From Paramacrobiotus metropolitanus (Eukaryota; Tardigrada; Eutardigrada; Parachela; Macrobiotidae): 64,000 bases of DNA. A program made the translations under genes and the position numbers. The stretch spans positions 62,001 to 126,000 of the forward strand of contig NW_026570288.1 of the NCBI RefSeq assembly GCF_019649055.1, given 5' to 3'. Of this stretch, positions 11,231-23,127 are shown piece by piece. Numbering within the stretch: position 1 is the stretch's first letter; each line of letters opens with the position of its first letter. The notes below the pieces were generated by a model, which worked only from the letters and a program-made list of their open reading frames with translations, made no database searches and was not told the origin of the DNA.

Positions 11231-12701
11231 TTGTGATAAATTTGTTGTTATTCTGGGCAAGTGCTGCTGTATTTACCATTTAGTACCTACAGCAACACGC
11301 GAAAACTTTAACGATTTCACTCTACAGATACTTATCAAAGCGTTTGCTTGGAGATAACATCTGGATACCGTAGGAAGATATTTAGGTTGTAAAAGATATC
11401 TGCCCATAATATGCATTGACAAATTTTCTCACTGTACGAGCATCTGGGTGCAACCGTATATCTGTGCGTACCAAGTTTCCGCCTTAATCTAAATACAACA
11501 CAAAATTCATTAAAATTTTTAGTTGAACTATTTCACAATTATTCCTAATCCTTCATATCCTTATCCTTATGTCCTTCGTCCTTATTATTCCTTCATATTT
11601 GTTATTACAAATCTTAAACTAGAACGGATCGCTAATCGACTTAATGTACGAATTAAGTACCAAACCAGTCGAATAGGTGTAGGTTTTCCATAAGAAGATG
11701 ATCGAGTTTGGTCAAAATCCAGGCGTTGTAACTGGGCTATGAAGCAGTATTAGCGAGCACCACCTGCGTGTTGGTGATCACTGGAAAAGGGAATTGCAGT
11801 TTTTCCAAATTCCGTCTAAAGCATGAAAAAGTTCCTTGATCCTAAGAATACTGAAAAAACTGCGTTTGAAATTAGATCCTCTTATGCAGCAGGTGACGCA
11901 TGGGTGGTTAACGTTTTGTCTATCTGTGATTATCGGAGCTGGGCAAAGCTCTGCTTGTGTGCTCGGCAAAGGTTTCAGTGGTTACTTAAAGTAACCATTA
12001 CTGCCATAGGGTTTACAAGCGACATTTCGTTTCACTTATTGCGTAGCAGCAAAAATTTGCTGTGCCACAACCTGTATCGCAACCGCTACATTGAGTGATA
12101 TTAAATTTGTTGGCGCGGCACTTGGGAGTCGGAAAATTCTGGACGGGCAAATTTATGGCAGCAAACATTCGAGCGACACAAAAACGAAGTGCCTTTTGGT
12201 GAAATATGCGTAAAACCGATAGCCCCACAGGCTACCGCTAACTGTCTCCCGGCAAATTTTTTCACGGCAAAATGTGAAATGCAATGATTTGGCAACTGCA
12301 ATGATTTGTCGCGGCGCAGTTGGATAAACGTTGTGCTCTTTAATGCTAATCAAGTACAATATACTAGTTGGTGTCACTTGTGGAGATTCTGAGCTTTATG
12401 TTGACTTGTTTTGTCCAGCTGTCTTTAGTGTTTGGTAGATTTGCTAATTTTGCTAGTGTTACTGTTGTTGCGCGCTGTCTTTATCATTCTAACATCCTCT
12501 GCTACTACGACCCAATAAATATACGAGCTAGATTTCTAACCGCAATCGTACAAGCAGTATCGATTGGCGGTAAGTTAAGGATTAAAACCACCCTGCGAGT
12601 GGCGCAGCGTAAACAGCAATTTGCTGAAAAGAAGCAAAGATGCAATGCAAACCAACCAGACATTAGACAATATAAAGTAATCTATGTCAGGGCTTTAGAG
12701 A
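11231..12701. other. Intergenic between peptidase copies B and C
   Basis: ORFs up to 129 codons occur on both strands (for example 12368-12757) but none shows a domain, signal peptide or splice pattern that I can support. Expected to carry the promoter of copy B and the 3' end of copy C. Confidence 0.45.
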
Positions 12702-15700
12702 CTACCAGACGATTCGTTTGCTCTCTGGGTTCATTCTTGCACCGGAAGAACAACTGAAAGCTTTAGCGAACTCCTCCATATTCGACATCATGCCGTTGAC
12801 CCTCCACTGCGCCGGTGAATGAACGTCCGTTAGTAATTTGGTCCGAGCAGTCTCCGGTCGTATATTTTGACACCAGACCTGTAGTTGCCAGAAACTCTCG
12901 ACTACAGCCGGGGCATTTTCGTTGCATGAGTACCTGGGCAGCCGACAAGAAGAACAGCTGTTCAAAAGAATACTTTTCCAGTCCAGCAATCGACGTCTCT
13001 TGCCGCGATGACAAGTCCAAGTGCCGAAGATATCCCTTTAGAACAGAGAAGCACGAAGTAAACCTTATCAAATTTTGTTAAGATTATAATGGTACAATAA
13101 CAATACTTTGTAAGCCGCTCTGATTCCACCATTATCAGCGATATTTTCTGTCAGCGTCAGCTGGCCATTGACCTTTCCGACAGCAATGTTGTAGTTGTCG
13201 TACTGCGCCACCATACCGTGCGTTCGCTCGTCAAACGCTGCCCGTGTCGCGTTCGACCACCAAGATTTTCTCGCTCCCTGGTCGTTATAATTAGACCCGA
13301 GGCTATCGAATCCATGGGTGGTTTCATGCCCAATTACCGTTCCAATACCGCCGTAGTTGTAATACTGGGGACTCTCGGTGTCATAAAATGGTGGCTGCAG
13401 GATGGCGGCGTTTACATCTACGATTTTGCTTTTGATTAACTGTGCTTCACATAAACGTATGGCATCTGTCGCTCACTTAGGACGTTGTTGGCTTGTTCAT
13501 AGTACGAATTGACCCAAGTGACGTCCAAAGTGTCTCGTACTGGGTCATATCGTGGATTGTTCCTTGGATATCGTTGCAGCTCGCGATATTTAGCGTTTCG
13601 AGAAACTTGCCACATGGTTTGTACATAGTTTTCATGAATGACGACCTTTTCGAAGTGCGAGAATGCGGCTTTGTATATTATTATTATTGCTAATGTGCAT
13701 GAAGTTAATACGTGTACTGCGCGCATTATTAACGATACACTTTAGTTGATACTACTTAAGACGAACGATGATATTGATGGTGATCTACTCTTTGGTAATT
13801 TATAGCATGTAGGTTTACTATATACATATCTCGCAGACTCGCACAGTGTTCAAGGACTTACGTCAGCATATTCCGCATCAATCAGGAAGATGTTGCTGAT
13901 TAAGATATCTGGGTACGCCGCTACATCAATCATCGCCCCAAGTTTCTTAATAGCAGCTTCTCGAGTTGCGTTGTCCATCCAACTGGCCGAACTCAACAAC
14001 TCTCGAAATCCATATTGGATGTCACTGACCATGTTTGTTGCCTGCAAGGTATATGGCATTCTTTTCGTGTTATATCACTTACAGTATATGTATGCCCCAT
14101 TTTATGCGATGACTGACACACATAAACAATACGTATACCACAGTTACCCTACATGCATACACTTGTAAATTAGAACGACTCATTGTACATACTGCATGTA
14201 CCGTACGATGTATTCGTACAGTATGTAAAACAATAATAACAACGAAAATTAATTTCATGAATAACAGAATAAGTACTTTTTCTTTGAGTTGCTTAGGAAG
14301 AGTGTCCCGCACATACACTGCACCGATCGCTAGCGGCATGGCTCCGGTGACAACCGTTAAGCAGCGTTCTCCAGCGGGCGGGTTATCTGGCGCTGTTTTG
14401 CCAGATATCTTCTGGTTGTACTCCGCCAAGGCAAACCGGTAATCTACCGGTAAGTAGTCTAACGCACGGGATATTACGCTCCATCCGATATAGTTGGCAA
14501 TTTGCTTCAAACCGGCATCGCCGCCAGATTCCCACTCAGCCAATCGAATGTTAAGTTTCGGCCAGAATTTCTCATTTGGAACAACCAGGGTGTTGTTTGC
14601 GGAGATTGTATTCGTAACGTTTGTTTCGGTGAAATACGCAGCAATATACATTGGGATATTTCGCAGAATAGAGGAATTAAGACAGAATTTCTCGCCAAAG
14701 TCGGATAGCGGCACTTTGTTCAAAAACAGGGAATCGTTCATTGATTCTACCGTTGTTAGTTTTTCCTATTGATAAATACAGGAACAAGAAATTTCTATTC
14801 ATGCAGATGTCAACTTTCGTAATGACCACTATTACCATTCCGAGATAATGTTGAAAATCCACAATTTCTTTTATACTGGCGACATCAATTTCGGATTGGC
14901 TTAGATTCGTGTCTCGCAACAGCAGTGCGGTAACGTTCGATAAAAGCTGCTGGTAGCTTTCTGTATAGAGTTTCCCTGTGATGTTATTGGTCAAAATATC
15001 GACTCCTGCATAAGTATCGCCTGGTTCGACAACGATTACATTGACCAGCGGGTCGACCAGATCCTTTGTTACTTGCATGTGGAAGAACGGCTCACTGCCC
15101 GTAAAATAAAACCAGACCAGAGCGCTGAAAATATCGAATCGGGAAGCATTCCAGTTGGGAGTGATAATTGGCCATCCACCAATGTGCGTATCGAGAAAGT
15201 CCAGTAGTGGCTTGATGCCAACGCGTGCAGTTTGATCTCAGAACAACGCATACATCAGTACTTACAATTGTCAAGCCTAAAATATTCCATACCTTCGTCT
15301 TTGCACTGCCGGTATAAATCCTTCAGTTTGGCTTCTGATGGAAACATTTGATTGGTTTCGTTGTTTAGCAGCTCTAAACAAACCAAAATCGTTAAAGATA
15401 GCTAAAAAATATTCAGTAAATAAAAAAACAATAAAATGCTTTTACAAATTTTTTATTAATATTATTTACAGATTTTAAAAGCTACTGTAATTATACAAAC
15501 GAGCTTTGGTCAGTTCATTCATGAAAAGTATTTGCCTACGCTGCCCGGTTTCTTTAATGGCTTTTTGCAAGTAGTAGAATTCGTCAACGGTGGTTTCGTT
15601 GTCGGGAATGGGATGCGCGTTTAACCAGTTTCCACAGGCGTAGAAGTAAAAATCCTCACACGGATCAACGGACGTATTTATACGATCCAAAAATTTCGAG

Positions 15701-16025
15701 GCTGTAATGCGGATATAAATACGTACACGTAGCACATGTCTACATCGCCATCCTATAGCTAATGTACAGTCTGTATCACAGCCATAGGTACAAAACTTGG
15801 ACTGACCAGTTTTCCTGCATTGTGGTGTTTCGCATGCTTTTTGGCTGGATGGCGCATACGATTCCAGTGCTCTGACAGGATCTACTGGAACACGAACGAA
15901 CAATGTATTTATGTAACCCTGGGTGGTGGTACCGATTAATCTTAAGACTTACTTTGGACGATGAGCAACCACTCAAACACTCGCAGTAATGAAATCAGCG
16001 ATAGGAAATACCAAGATGGATCCAT
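12702..16025 (-). CDS. M13 (neprilysin-like) metallopeptidase, copy C, intact
   Basis: Exons: 16025-15953, 15869-15807, 15701-15540, 15373-15293, 15236-14836, 14765-14277, 14041-13862, 13645-13477, 13417-13107, 13035-12934, 12878-12702. They join in frame to 735 residues, the usual length for this family. The start at 16025 opens with a hydrophobic stretch (MDPSWYFLSLISLLRVF, then EWLLIV) that should act as signal peptide or type II anchor. SVDPCEDFYFYACGNW marks the M13 N-domain. The substrate motif is VNSYY, the zinc site HETTH and the third ligand ENIADNGG; the protein ends RIVW. Several sequons (NTS, NET, NLS, NVT) fit an extracellular enzyme that trims small peptides. The 5' exons were copied, with the next receptor gene, to 21958-23961. 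Confidence 0.88.
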
Positions 16026-16560
16026 ATGATAGTTATATACTCCGAGTATACGAGTATAGTACTCGTATACTGATTACGCTTCTACAGAAGCAGCGGCACT
16101 CTCTGCCTAAAGTCAGCCTTACAGTATCTGTAATTCTATTATTGCACGCAGTTGCTGCTTGTTCTTTTCATTAACGGCGCATGTCTCGAAGTATGGAAGC
16201 GCGGAAGTATCGCTATAGTGCACTTGTTCTCTACTTGTTTGTGCGGTTCCGTTGAACACTTATACAACACATAATATTTATACCGGAATATACCTTACCG
16301 CGGGCATGAAAACCGTTCACATTGATTGCACTTTTGTAACAGAAGATGTAATGCGACAATTCTGTTAACGATATTAACCTGTAATACTCACTCTGCTACA
16401 GGTACTGTAATGTACCTCAATTCTCGTAATGAGTCGTACCTTTAAATGTATCGGCATTATTGTTTAATGCAATGCGACCACTTACATATGGCGATACACT
16501 GGATTCGTCTACACAAAACAAGAAAATGCAAAACTCCAGAAGTCCATCTGATCATAAATT
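16026..16560. other. Intergenic: peptidase C promoter side, duplicated elsewhere
   Basis: No gene. Much of this stretch reappears, diverged, at about 22440-23130 (for example the GCACGCAGTTGCTG and AACGGCGCATGTCTCGAAG stretches), because it lay inside the segment copied to 21958-23961. Confidence 0.6.
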
Positions 16561-17592
16561 TTAATGCGATACTGCCGCTTTGGGTTTCAATGGACGTACA
16601 ACGCTTTTCAGCGCTCTTTTTCTATAAAAACAGCCAGCCGTACGCAGGCGTAAAGTCTTCAGGCTTAGGCAAAAGAATACCGGATCTAGGACCGACTGTA
16701 GTCGGTAAATGAGTGACACCGCTGTGAAAAGGGATGGAAACTGGGCCCGTATGCTTGGCTTGAAGTCCAGTAAGGTATAACACACTATTCCGGGTATCCA
16801 GCAAACAGCCGCCGTGCATGTGTACAGAGTTAAGATGACAAAAGGACGGGGCATGGAATCATATTGTTGTCGATTGGCTGCTTTGATGCTTATGTTCCTA
16901 CGTGATCTTTGGCGAACATCGCGGATTCGTTTGAGAGACCTCCAAAATAGTAGCGGATAGCACAGCGGAACGAACAGCTTCGGTATATCAAAGGCGACAA
17001 TCTCCGAAAAAATGGTCCACCCATGCTGAGCGGTGGCGTTCATCCGGCAAGCACTGCCGGGCGGACGATAATACACAGCGTCCAAGATAATTCCTGGTAA
17101 CTGGATAACGTGGACATACACTACCATAGCGAGACAAATCACCCATGCCACAGTGTAGGTGTGATGGTGCCGGTAGGAGTGCGGCCAGAAGAGCGCCCAC
17201 AGACGGTTCAGGGTGATGATCCCGTGACTGTGCACCGTGATGACCACGATGACGTAACGACAGTACAAGTGCAGCGTGCACACGGGATGATATGACAGCC
17301 AGGTTGTGTAACACAGGGTGAGAATGGTCATCAGCTGGGTAAGTCCAAGATACAGGAGATGGCTAAGTGTTATAACCATAATGTATACGTTGAATGGTGG
17401 CCGCGGGGAATTCTCCTTCAGCAGAACCCATAGCACGATAACATTCAGAATGCCGGCTGTGGCAGAAGTAAAGACCAGTTCGTACCAGTCGTACGGCGAC
17501 CCGGGCGAAGCGCCGGTTGCATGTGTATAGGTCGTGTTGTGCGATCGCCCTGTCATTTGAAATTCGGATAAGTTGACAGGAATGTTCAGCAT
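16561..17592 (-). CDS. Orphan rhodopsin-like 7TM receptor, single exon
   Basis: The reading frame encodes 343 residues from the ATG at 17590-17592. The frame stays open to an ATG at 17736, but the shorter start gives an N-terminus like that of the receptor at 1-324. Seven hydrophobic helices are visible. Helix 1 has the conserved Asn (GILNVIVLWVLL); helix 2 starts PPFNVYIMVITLSH. Cysteines before helix 3 (HPVC) and in loop 2 (GSAC) can form the usual disulphide. Helix 6 carries CWIPG. Class A hallmarks are altered: DRY is replaced by NRLWA, the helix-2 Asp is absent (LSHLL), and NPxxY in helix 7 reads DPVFF. N-terminal sequons (NLS, NTT) are present. A basic tail follows helix 7. This looks like a lineage-specific orphan receptor whose ligand cannot be predicted. 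Confidence 0.85.
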   Translation of the reverse strand: MLNIPVNLSEFQMTGRSHNTTYTHATGASPGSPYDWYELVFTSATAGILNVIVLWVLLKENSPRPPFNVYIMVITLSHLLYLGLTQLMTILTLCYTTWLSYHPVCTLHLYCRYVIVVITVHSHGIITLNRLWALFWPHSYRHHHTYTVAWVICLAMVVYVHVIQLPGIILDAVYYRPPGSACRMNATAQHGWTIFSEIVAFDIPKLFVPLCYPLLFWRSLKRIRDVRQRSRRNISIKAANRQQYDSMPRPFVILTLYTCTAAVCWIPGIVCYTLLDFKPSIRAQFPSLFTAVSLIYRLQSVLDPVFFCLSLKTLRLRTAGCFYRKRALKSVVRPLKPKAAVSH

Positions 17593-18413
17593 CTTCTCGA
17601 ACCGAAAAATACGCGAGCGGTTGTTGGAAGCGCAGCGCGCTTGCACAATCCAAGTGCATGTGAATAATCCATGTGGCAGTTTTCCAAGTGCAGGTGAACA
17701 GGAGCGGGCGTTGTACGGCTGTACTTCCATTTTCAAAACTGCACAGCTGCAACGCAGATTTCCAATGTGGGGGAGTCAAACATCTCAAAGGTTAGCCAAA
17801 GCTCAAGGGCAGTTTTTCAGTATTACGATGGGAATACGTATCTGTAAAGTGACGCTGTTGTTTTCAAGTCAACCGTGACACACTGATTGAAAGAACTGCT
17901 ACAGGCAAGCGGCATCGTTTACTAACCTTTAGCACACTGGATGGTTCTTATGAGATTGTCCATAACTGTCTTCTCCTGTTTCAGTCTTCGTTCATGGCTG
18001 AGATTTACATTTAACAGCTCTGGGTTCATGGCTACGATTTGCCTTCTTCGGGGTACTATGTGATGAAGCGGGGGTTGCTTGGTGAGGCGGAGAGGCAATG
18101 GCGAATCCCAGCATTTATCCTATGCGAAGATTGTTCTACTACCGATTTATTGTATTGCTCACTGCACTTAGACCAAAAACTGGTCTAAGTGCAGTGAGCC
18201 GTATAAATAAACAAATTTTATTTGACAGCTACGAGGATACCGTGAATAGATGAGATAAACGAACGTGACCGTGAACGGAGTGCAATGAAAATCGGCCGAA
18301 ATTCTTTGATTACAGCAGGGTACATTTACCGGGTTCGGGGCAGCGCATATACACAAAATGGTCAAGCCCCAGAGTGGGCATCGCATTGTATGTCCACGTA
18401 AGTTGTGACGTAA
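17593..18413. other. Intergenic, receptor upstream region
   Basis: No supported gene. The only structured item is the perfect hairpin at 18157-18199, listed separately. Confidence 0.45.
18157..18199. repeat. Perfect 19-base-pair hairpin
   Basis: Bases 18157-18175 (GCTCACTGCACTTAGACCA) are exactly complementary to 18181-18199, with a 5-base spacer AAAAC. No target duplication flanks it. It could be a degenerate transposon end pair, a small foldback, or part of a transcribed hairpin; the sequence does not decide. Confidence 0.85.
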
Positions 18414-18848
18414 CTATCTCAGAATTTGTATGTTTCCCACGCCTGATGCACAGCGATGCGTTCGAGCGACAGGCGAGTGTGACGGGAAAGCGGCATCAAG
18501 CTTCGAAACCGAGACACACTCTCGCTTTTGTAAAAACTCGAAGGAAGCTAGCGACTCAGTGTAGCTATTTCCAGTCGGTTGCACGTGAGTAATTTTAATT
18601 AACAAGTTAAACGGAGGATTGCAGCTTGTGATAGTTTGCAGCACTATGTCGATTTTGGACGGTAGTTGTTGAATGTTCGGCACCATTTCCGGTATAATAC
18701 GTCCTGTTTTAGGGGGCGACCACAGTGTGTAGCCTAGCGTACGAGGTGTTACCAATTTGACGAATCGTTCCAAATGACGCTTAACATGGATCACGACTCT
18801 CTGCGTCGGAAGCCCATCCAGTAGGCAGTAAGTGGGGACGGTGTGCAA
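18414..18848 (-). CDS. Unrecognised 144-codon ORF, doubtful
   Basis: An open frame from ATG 18848 to a stop at 18414 without recognisable domain, signal peptide or membrane segment. It is one of the longer unexplained frames in an otherwise empty stretch between the receptor and the hydratase gene. It could be chance, a remnant, or an exon of an unrecognised gene. I see no paralogue in the window. Confidence 0.15.
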   Translation of the reverse strand: MHTVPTYCLLDGLPTQRVVIHVKRHLERFVKLVTPRTLGYTLWSPPKTGRIIPEMVPNIQQLPSKIDIVLQTITSCNPPFNLLIKITHVQPTGNSYTESLASFEFLQKRECVSVSKLDAAFPSHSPVARTHRCASGVGNIQILR

Positions 18849-19585
18849 AGTGCAAAGACTATCATTTTATGGGAAGCTCGTAAGAATTCTTGGTTAACTG
18901 CCAGTTTGTGGCACTTTCCATATTCTGAGATTTAATTCATTGATTTCCCGTTTTATTCCTGTACGCTCCGGCTTTATAGTGGGCCGACGGCCAGCTCGTT
19001 GGTGCGTAGGCCTTTTCTTTCTCGTATTCTCGTCTGGGGTGCTAGGATATCCGAGATCTCACTCCAGAATTCTGCCTTCTATCAGAAAGATGTCATTCTG
19101 TTTCTCCGTCACAACGAGATTAACTAAATTCCCATCGCGAAATATTATCCCGGCTCCACTATGTCTTATAAATGCAAGCACAGAAACGATCTCTGTTTCC
19201 TAGGGAATTTACGGTTTTACCTGATGCACTGCTATTCCCATGACTGGTTTCTTGGGAAAGATATCGCATTGGCATTGAACGTGCCCGCAAATGCAAACTG
19301 GCCCTGACAGCCGAATGTCGGCCATGCCGAATGTCGACCAGCCAGTGGACCACATTGCCGAATGTCGACGGAATTCCTGAGAACACTAAAGTAAAGTTTT
19401 AAAGTGATGTAGCCTTCAATGGAATGCATTAAACCAAGAACTAAACCAGCAATTAAAATGTAAACTGAGCTCCTGCAGTCTTGCATTCGCTATGATCGCT
19501 CGGCATGCGTTTAACTGCAGGCATTAAGTTCAAGAAAACTGTCCAAGATTTTTAAACCTGAATCAAATAAGATAGATACAATCAG
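18849..19585. other. Upstream region of the hydratase gene
   Basis: The first coding exon or exons of the enoyl-CoA hydratase gene, about 20 residues, should lie here or further upstream, but I could not identify them. At 19300-19370 the motif GCCGAATGTCG recurs three times. On the minus strand at about 19085-19150 the peptide VTEKQNDIFLIEG is open but unassigned. Confidence 0.35.
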
Positions 19586-21474
19586 CAGATCCGCGCTCAG
19601 CGGCCAGAGAAACTGAACTGCATTAACGAGAAAACCGCTCAACAGCTGTTGGAGGCCGTGGTGGACTTCGAAAAGGACAAGGATGCTCGAGTGGCGGTGA
19701 TATATGGCAAAGGTTAGTGGCAACAGAAACGTGTGCCTCATATCAAAATATCCCGTGTTTCAGTTTTACGAATGTGACAGCAAAATATTTTCTTTTAAAA
19801 TTTCTACAGATGGATGCTTCTGCTCGGGCTGGGACCTCGACAGTCTGTTTGGCGAAGACGAGAAAGGGGCTATGAACATGTCAAAACTACCCGGTCTCCT
19901 TGGACCACCGCGCAGGAATTTGATTTCCAAACCGATGATTGCGGCTGTTAATGGGCTCGCTGTGGCTGGCGGTTTAGAATTGGCGCTCCTATGTGATATG
20001 CGCGTGGCTGAAGAGGACGCCGTTTTTGGTGTCTACAGCAAGAAATACGGTACGGTACGTCTCCATTTCCGTACGAGGTAAAACTAGCAAAATCATTTTA
20101 TAGCCGTTGCTTTGCTCTAAGCGCACACAAGGGCTTCTCTGTCCGAACCGGGTGATGAAGATTTATGTGCACTGGGTGTTTTACCCTTCGTCGATTTTGT
20201 TATTAGAATTTTGAACCGTCTGGCCAATTTCCACCTTTTTATTCCTCCCACATTGTACTTACGTGTTAGTTATTTCTGCTTTATTTTAGTGCTTTCTGTT
20301 TTAGTGAATCTGTATTTCATTTAATTCCTGATATGATACAAACTGCTGCACATCTCAGCTTTTTCTTCTTGCGTAAAACGATTTCTGTGAATTCTGTAGC
20401 CGCGCAAATCTCTATTTTGTAAACTGGCAAATTTGCTTATTATATCGCTTTTGTGTATCAGAAATTTCCATTTGATGTGGGTTTCGTTTTTAGATTGTTG
20501 TATATTTATTTTATATTGTGTAATGTTTGTTATTTTGTTTTTTTATCTAAATTAGCTGATCTTACGGAGCAGTTCTGATGAATGGTGTATACATAGCTGA
20601 TTTCCATTTTCCAGGTGTCCCTCTGGTTGGTGGCGGAACCGTTCGTCTGCCAGCTTTGATCGGGGTGTCTCGCGCTGTGGATTTGATTCTGACTGGGAGA
20701 GGAGTTTCCGGTCAAGAAGCTCTTCAGATGGGTTTAGCTAATCGCATCGTCGACAGAGGCACCGGTACAACTTGCACTGAAACTTTTGATCTAACAAAAA
20801 AAATCGGGTATTAGTCAGTAGTACTAATTTATATGTGGCGGCAGCGTTTAAATGGTGGTAACGGAAAGTTACGGAATTGTGATGCATCCAGTGAATCAAC
20901 CGTACTTTTTAGATATTTTATTTAGAAAACCTACACCAAAGCTGCCAGACGTTAACTTGGGTGTTGTCCTTTCCAGCTGTAGGTGAGGCGGTTAAAATGG
21001 CAACTTTGATTGCGAAGTATCCACAAGAATATATGCTAGCTGATCGGAAGTCAGTCTACTATGCCACATACAATGCTAAAACGCACGATGATGCCCTTCT
21101 GTTTGAACATGACAACGGCAAAGAAATAATTGCGAAGGGTTCGGAAGGTGCGGTACCTTGTGTTTGTTATCGTTTATTTGTAATCAGTAGGCAATGATGT
21201 GTGAAAGTAGGCAAAACTCTGAAGGTTTATTTGCCCACGAGTAAACTTTGTGTAATGCTTCCTGATAGTACACTAGTTTTGTATCTCCTTCCTTGTTGAA
21301 GTTGCGTAGTTTTATCAGCTGAGACCGCTACGTGCTCATCAACCAACTTTGCACATGGCTAATGAGTTTGTTTTTGAAGGGTCCCCAGGATTCCCTAGCG
21401 GTGCAGGAAGCGAAGACAACGGTTCCGATGCCAAAAAGAAAGGGAAAAAACCGGGAACCTTTCATCGTCTTTGA
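19586..21474 (+). CDS. Enoyl-CoA hydratase/isomerase (crotonase) family protein, 5' end unresolved
   Basis: Exons: about 19586-19712, 19810-20049, 20615-20764, 20977-21147, 21389-21474; the last four have matching phases. The product, about 257 residues as read, is the crotonase fold: [20 protein letters not shown], then the oxyanion-hole segment [11 protein letters not shown], then [19 protein letters not shown]. The Glu of [10 protein letters not shown] corresponds to one of the two catalytic Glu of mitochondrial hydratase. The second is not conserved ([16 protein letters not shown]), as in the [16 protein letters not shown] subfamily seen in many bacterial members. Hydration may therefore not be its reaction. 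The C-terminus is lysine-rich (DAKKKGKKP). The true start is not seen: the exon at 19586 opens after an AG acceptor, and a TAA lies in frame upstream. Confidence 0.82.
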
Positions 21475-21957
21475 AAAGACAATTACTCTTGGAAATATTG
21501 TGCTATGGGTCTGGATCTGTTTTGTCACTTGGGTGTTCAGTGTATACCGAACCTGGTAGGTAGACGCTTGATATTCAACTTCGGACTATCGTTACACTTT
21601 GTTACACGCATGCATTTGAGCTGAAGTTTTGTGCATGACATGCGCTTGGCGACGTAAAATTGCTTCCTATGATATAAAATATGACCTGATCACTGATGCA
21701 ACCTTTCTAATTTTGTGTAAGTAACTCTTTTTTTGATAAAAATTGATTCGCTCTAACGATGACGGTTCAGATCGTACTGAAGTACACGACTTTAATGACA
21801 GGTGTAAATGCATCGGTGACCAGTGACCACTTTTCTTTAGATCTGTGCGAGTAGTTTGAATGCAGTTTTGTTAACCCCATGATCAACTGTTTAACTGTCC
21901 AAAGCCTTTCAGACACGAGTACATCACTCGTATGCAGTACAGTATGCACTATGCAGT
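21475..21957. other. Intergenic between hydratase gene and duplicated block
   Basis: No gene supported. The left edge of the duplicated peptidase/receptor segment is at about 21958, inside what was an exon. Confidence 0.5.
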
Positions 21958-22455
21958 ACGTTAACCAGTTTCCACAGGCGTAGAAGTACAAATCCTCGCA
22001 GGGGTCAGCGGACGTACTTATACGACCCAAAAATTTTGAGGCTGTAATGTGCATATAGCTATATAATGTGTATATAGCTATATAACTATATATAGCTATA
22101 ATGTGTATATAGCTATATAATGGCTATATAATGATGTAATGTGCATATTTACATACAATGATACACGTAGCACATGTCTACATCTGCACATGTCTGCACG
22201 CATACGGTGCGTTTCACAGTTGCAAAACATGGACTAACCGATTTTCCTGCATTGTGGTGTTTCGCATGCTGTTTGGCTGGATGGCGGCCGCATCATGGCG
22301 CATATGATCCCACTGCTCAGACAGAATCTACTGGATCATGAACAAACAACGTATTTGTGTAATCGTGGGTGGTGGTACTGCTTAAGACGTCGTACTTTGG
22401 ACGAACACCAACCACTCAACAACTCGCAGCAATGAAATCAACGATAGGAATACCA
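21958..22455 (-). pseudogene. Truncated copy of the 5' exons of peptidase C
   Basis: Bases 21958-22054 match part of exon 3 of the intact gene at 12702-16025 (SADPCEDLYFYACGNWL against SVDPCEDFYFYACGNWL). Bases about 22220-22345 match exon 2 and its flanks, and about 22385-22455 match exon 1, including the start region (CCAAGATGGATCCATAT). The copy stops abruptly at 21958 in mid exon, and the other eight exons are absent. An AT-rich tandem repeat and small indels separate the exon remnants. It cannot encode a peptidase. Confidence 0.85.
22055..22140. repeat. AT-rich tandem repeat
   Basis: About four imperfect copies of a TGTGTATATAGCTATATAA-like unit, rich in TATAGCTATA palindromes. The corresponding intron of the parental gene near 15710 lacks this expansion, so it arose after the duplication. 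Confidence 0.75.
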
Positions 22456-23127
22456 AGATGGATCCATATAATAGTTATGTATATGCTCGTATACAGACTG
22501 CGATTTTACGAAAGCAGCGGCATTGTCTGCCTAAAGTCAGCCTTATAATCAGAATTACTAAGAATCAGAATTACTATTCAGAATTACAATAATCAGAATT
22601 ACTATTTTGATTATTGCACGCAGTTGCTGTTTGTTCCTTTCATCAACGGCGCATGTCTCGAAGGTTTTTTGCAGAAGTGGAAGCGCGGAAATATCGTTAA
22701 AGTGCACTTGTGTTTTCTGCTTGTTTGTTCCATTCCGTTGGACACTTGTAGAGTACAACGTATAATAATATTTCTACCGGAATATACCTCACCGCGGGCA
22801 CGAAAACCGTTCACATTGATTGCTGTTATAACAAACGGTTTAACTGCGACCATTCTTTTACCGATAGTAAATCATTAATCTGTATGCTCACTTGTGTCAT
22901 GCACAATAAATGCTGAAATACGTATAGTACTATAGGTTACGTATATAAATATACCTTTCGATACTTGCACGAGTACCTTAAAATTAATACACCTTCAATA
23001 CTCGGCAGTATTGTTATCCACTACGAGCACTAAAGCTTACGTATAACGATACACTGGATTCGTCTACATAAACAAGAATCCAGTATTTCAGCATTTATTG
23101 TGCATGACACAAGTGATCATCTGATCA

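Noticed and set aside
15069-15251. Apparent frameshift at the start of exon 5 of peptidase C
   Set aside because: It disappears with the acceptor TTCTGAG at 15237-15238; the exon then reads QTARVGIKPLLDFLD in frame.
17593-17736. 48-residue N-terminal extension of the receptor at 16561
   Set aside because: The shorter start gives an N-terminus of the same length and glycosylation pattern as the related receptor at 1-324.
22055-22140. Possible CRISPR-like or satellite array
   Set aside because: Units are a few imperfect AT-rich copies without spacers, in an animal intron remnant.
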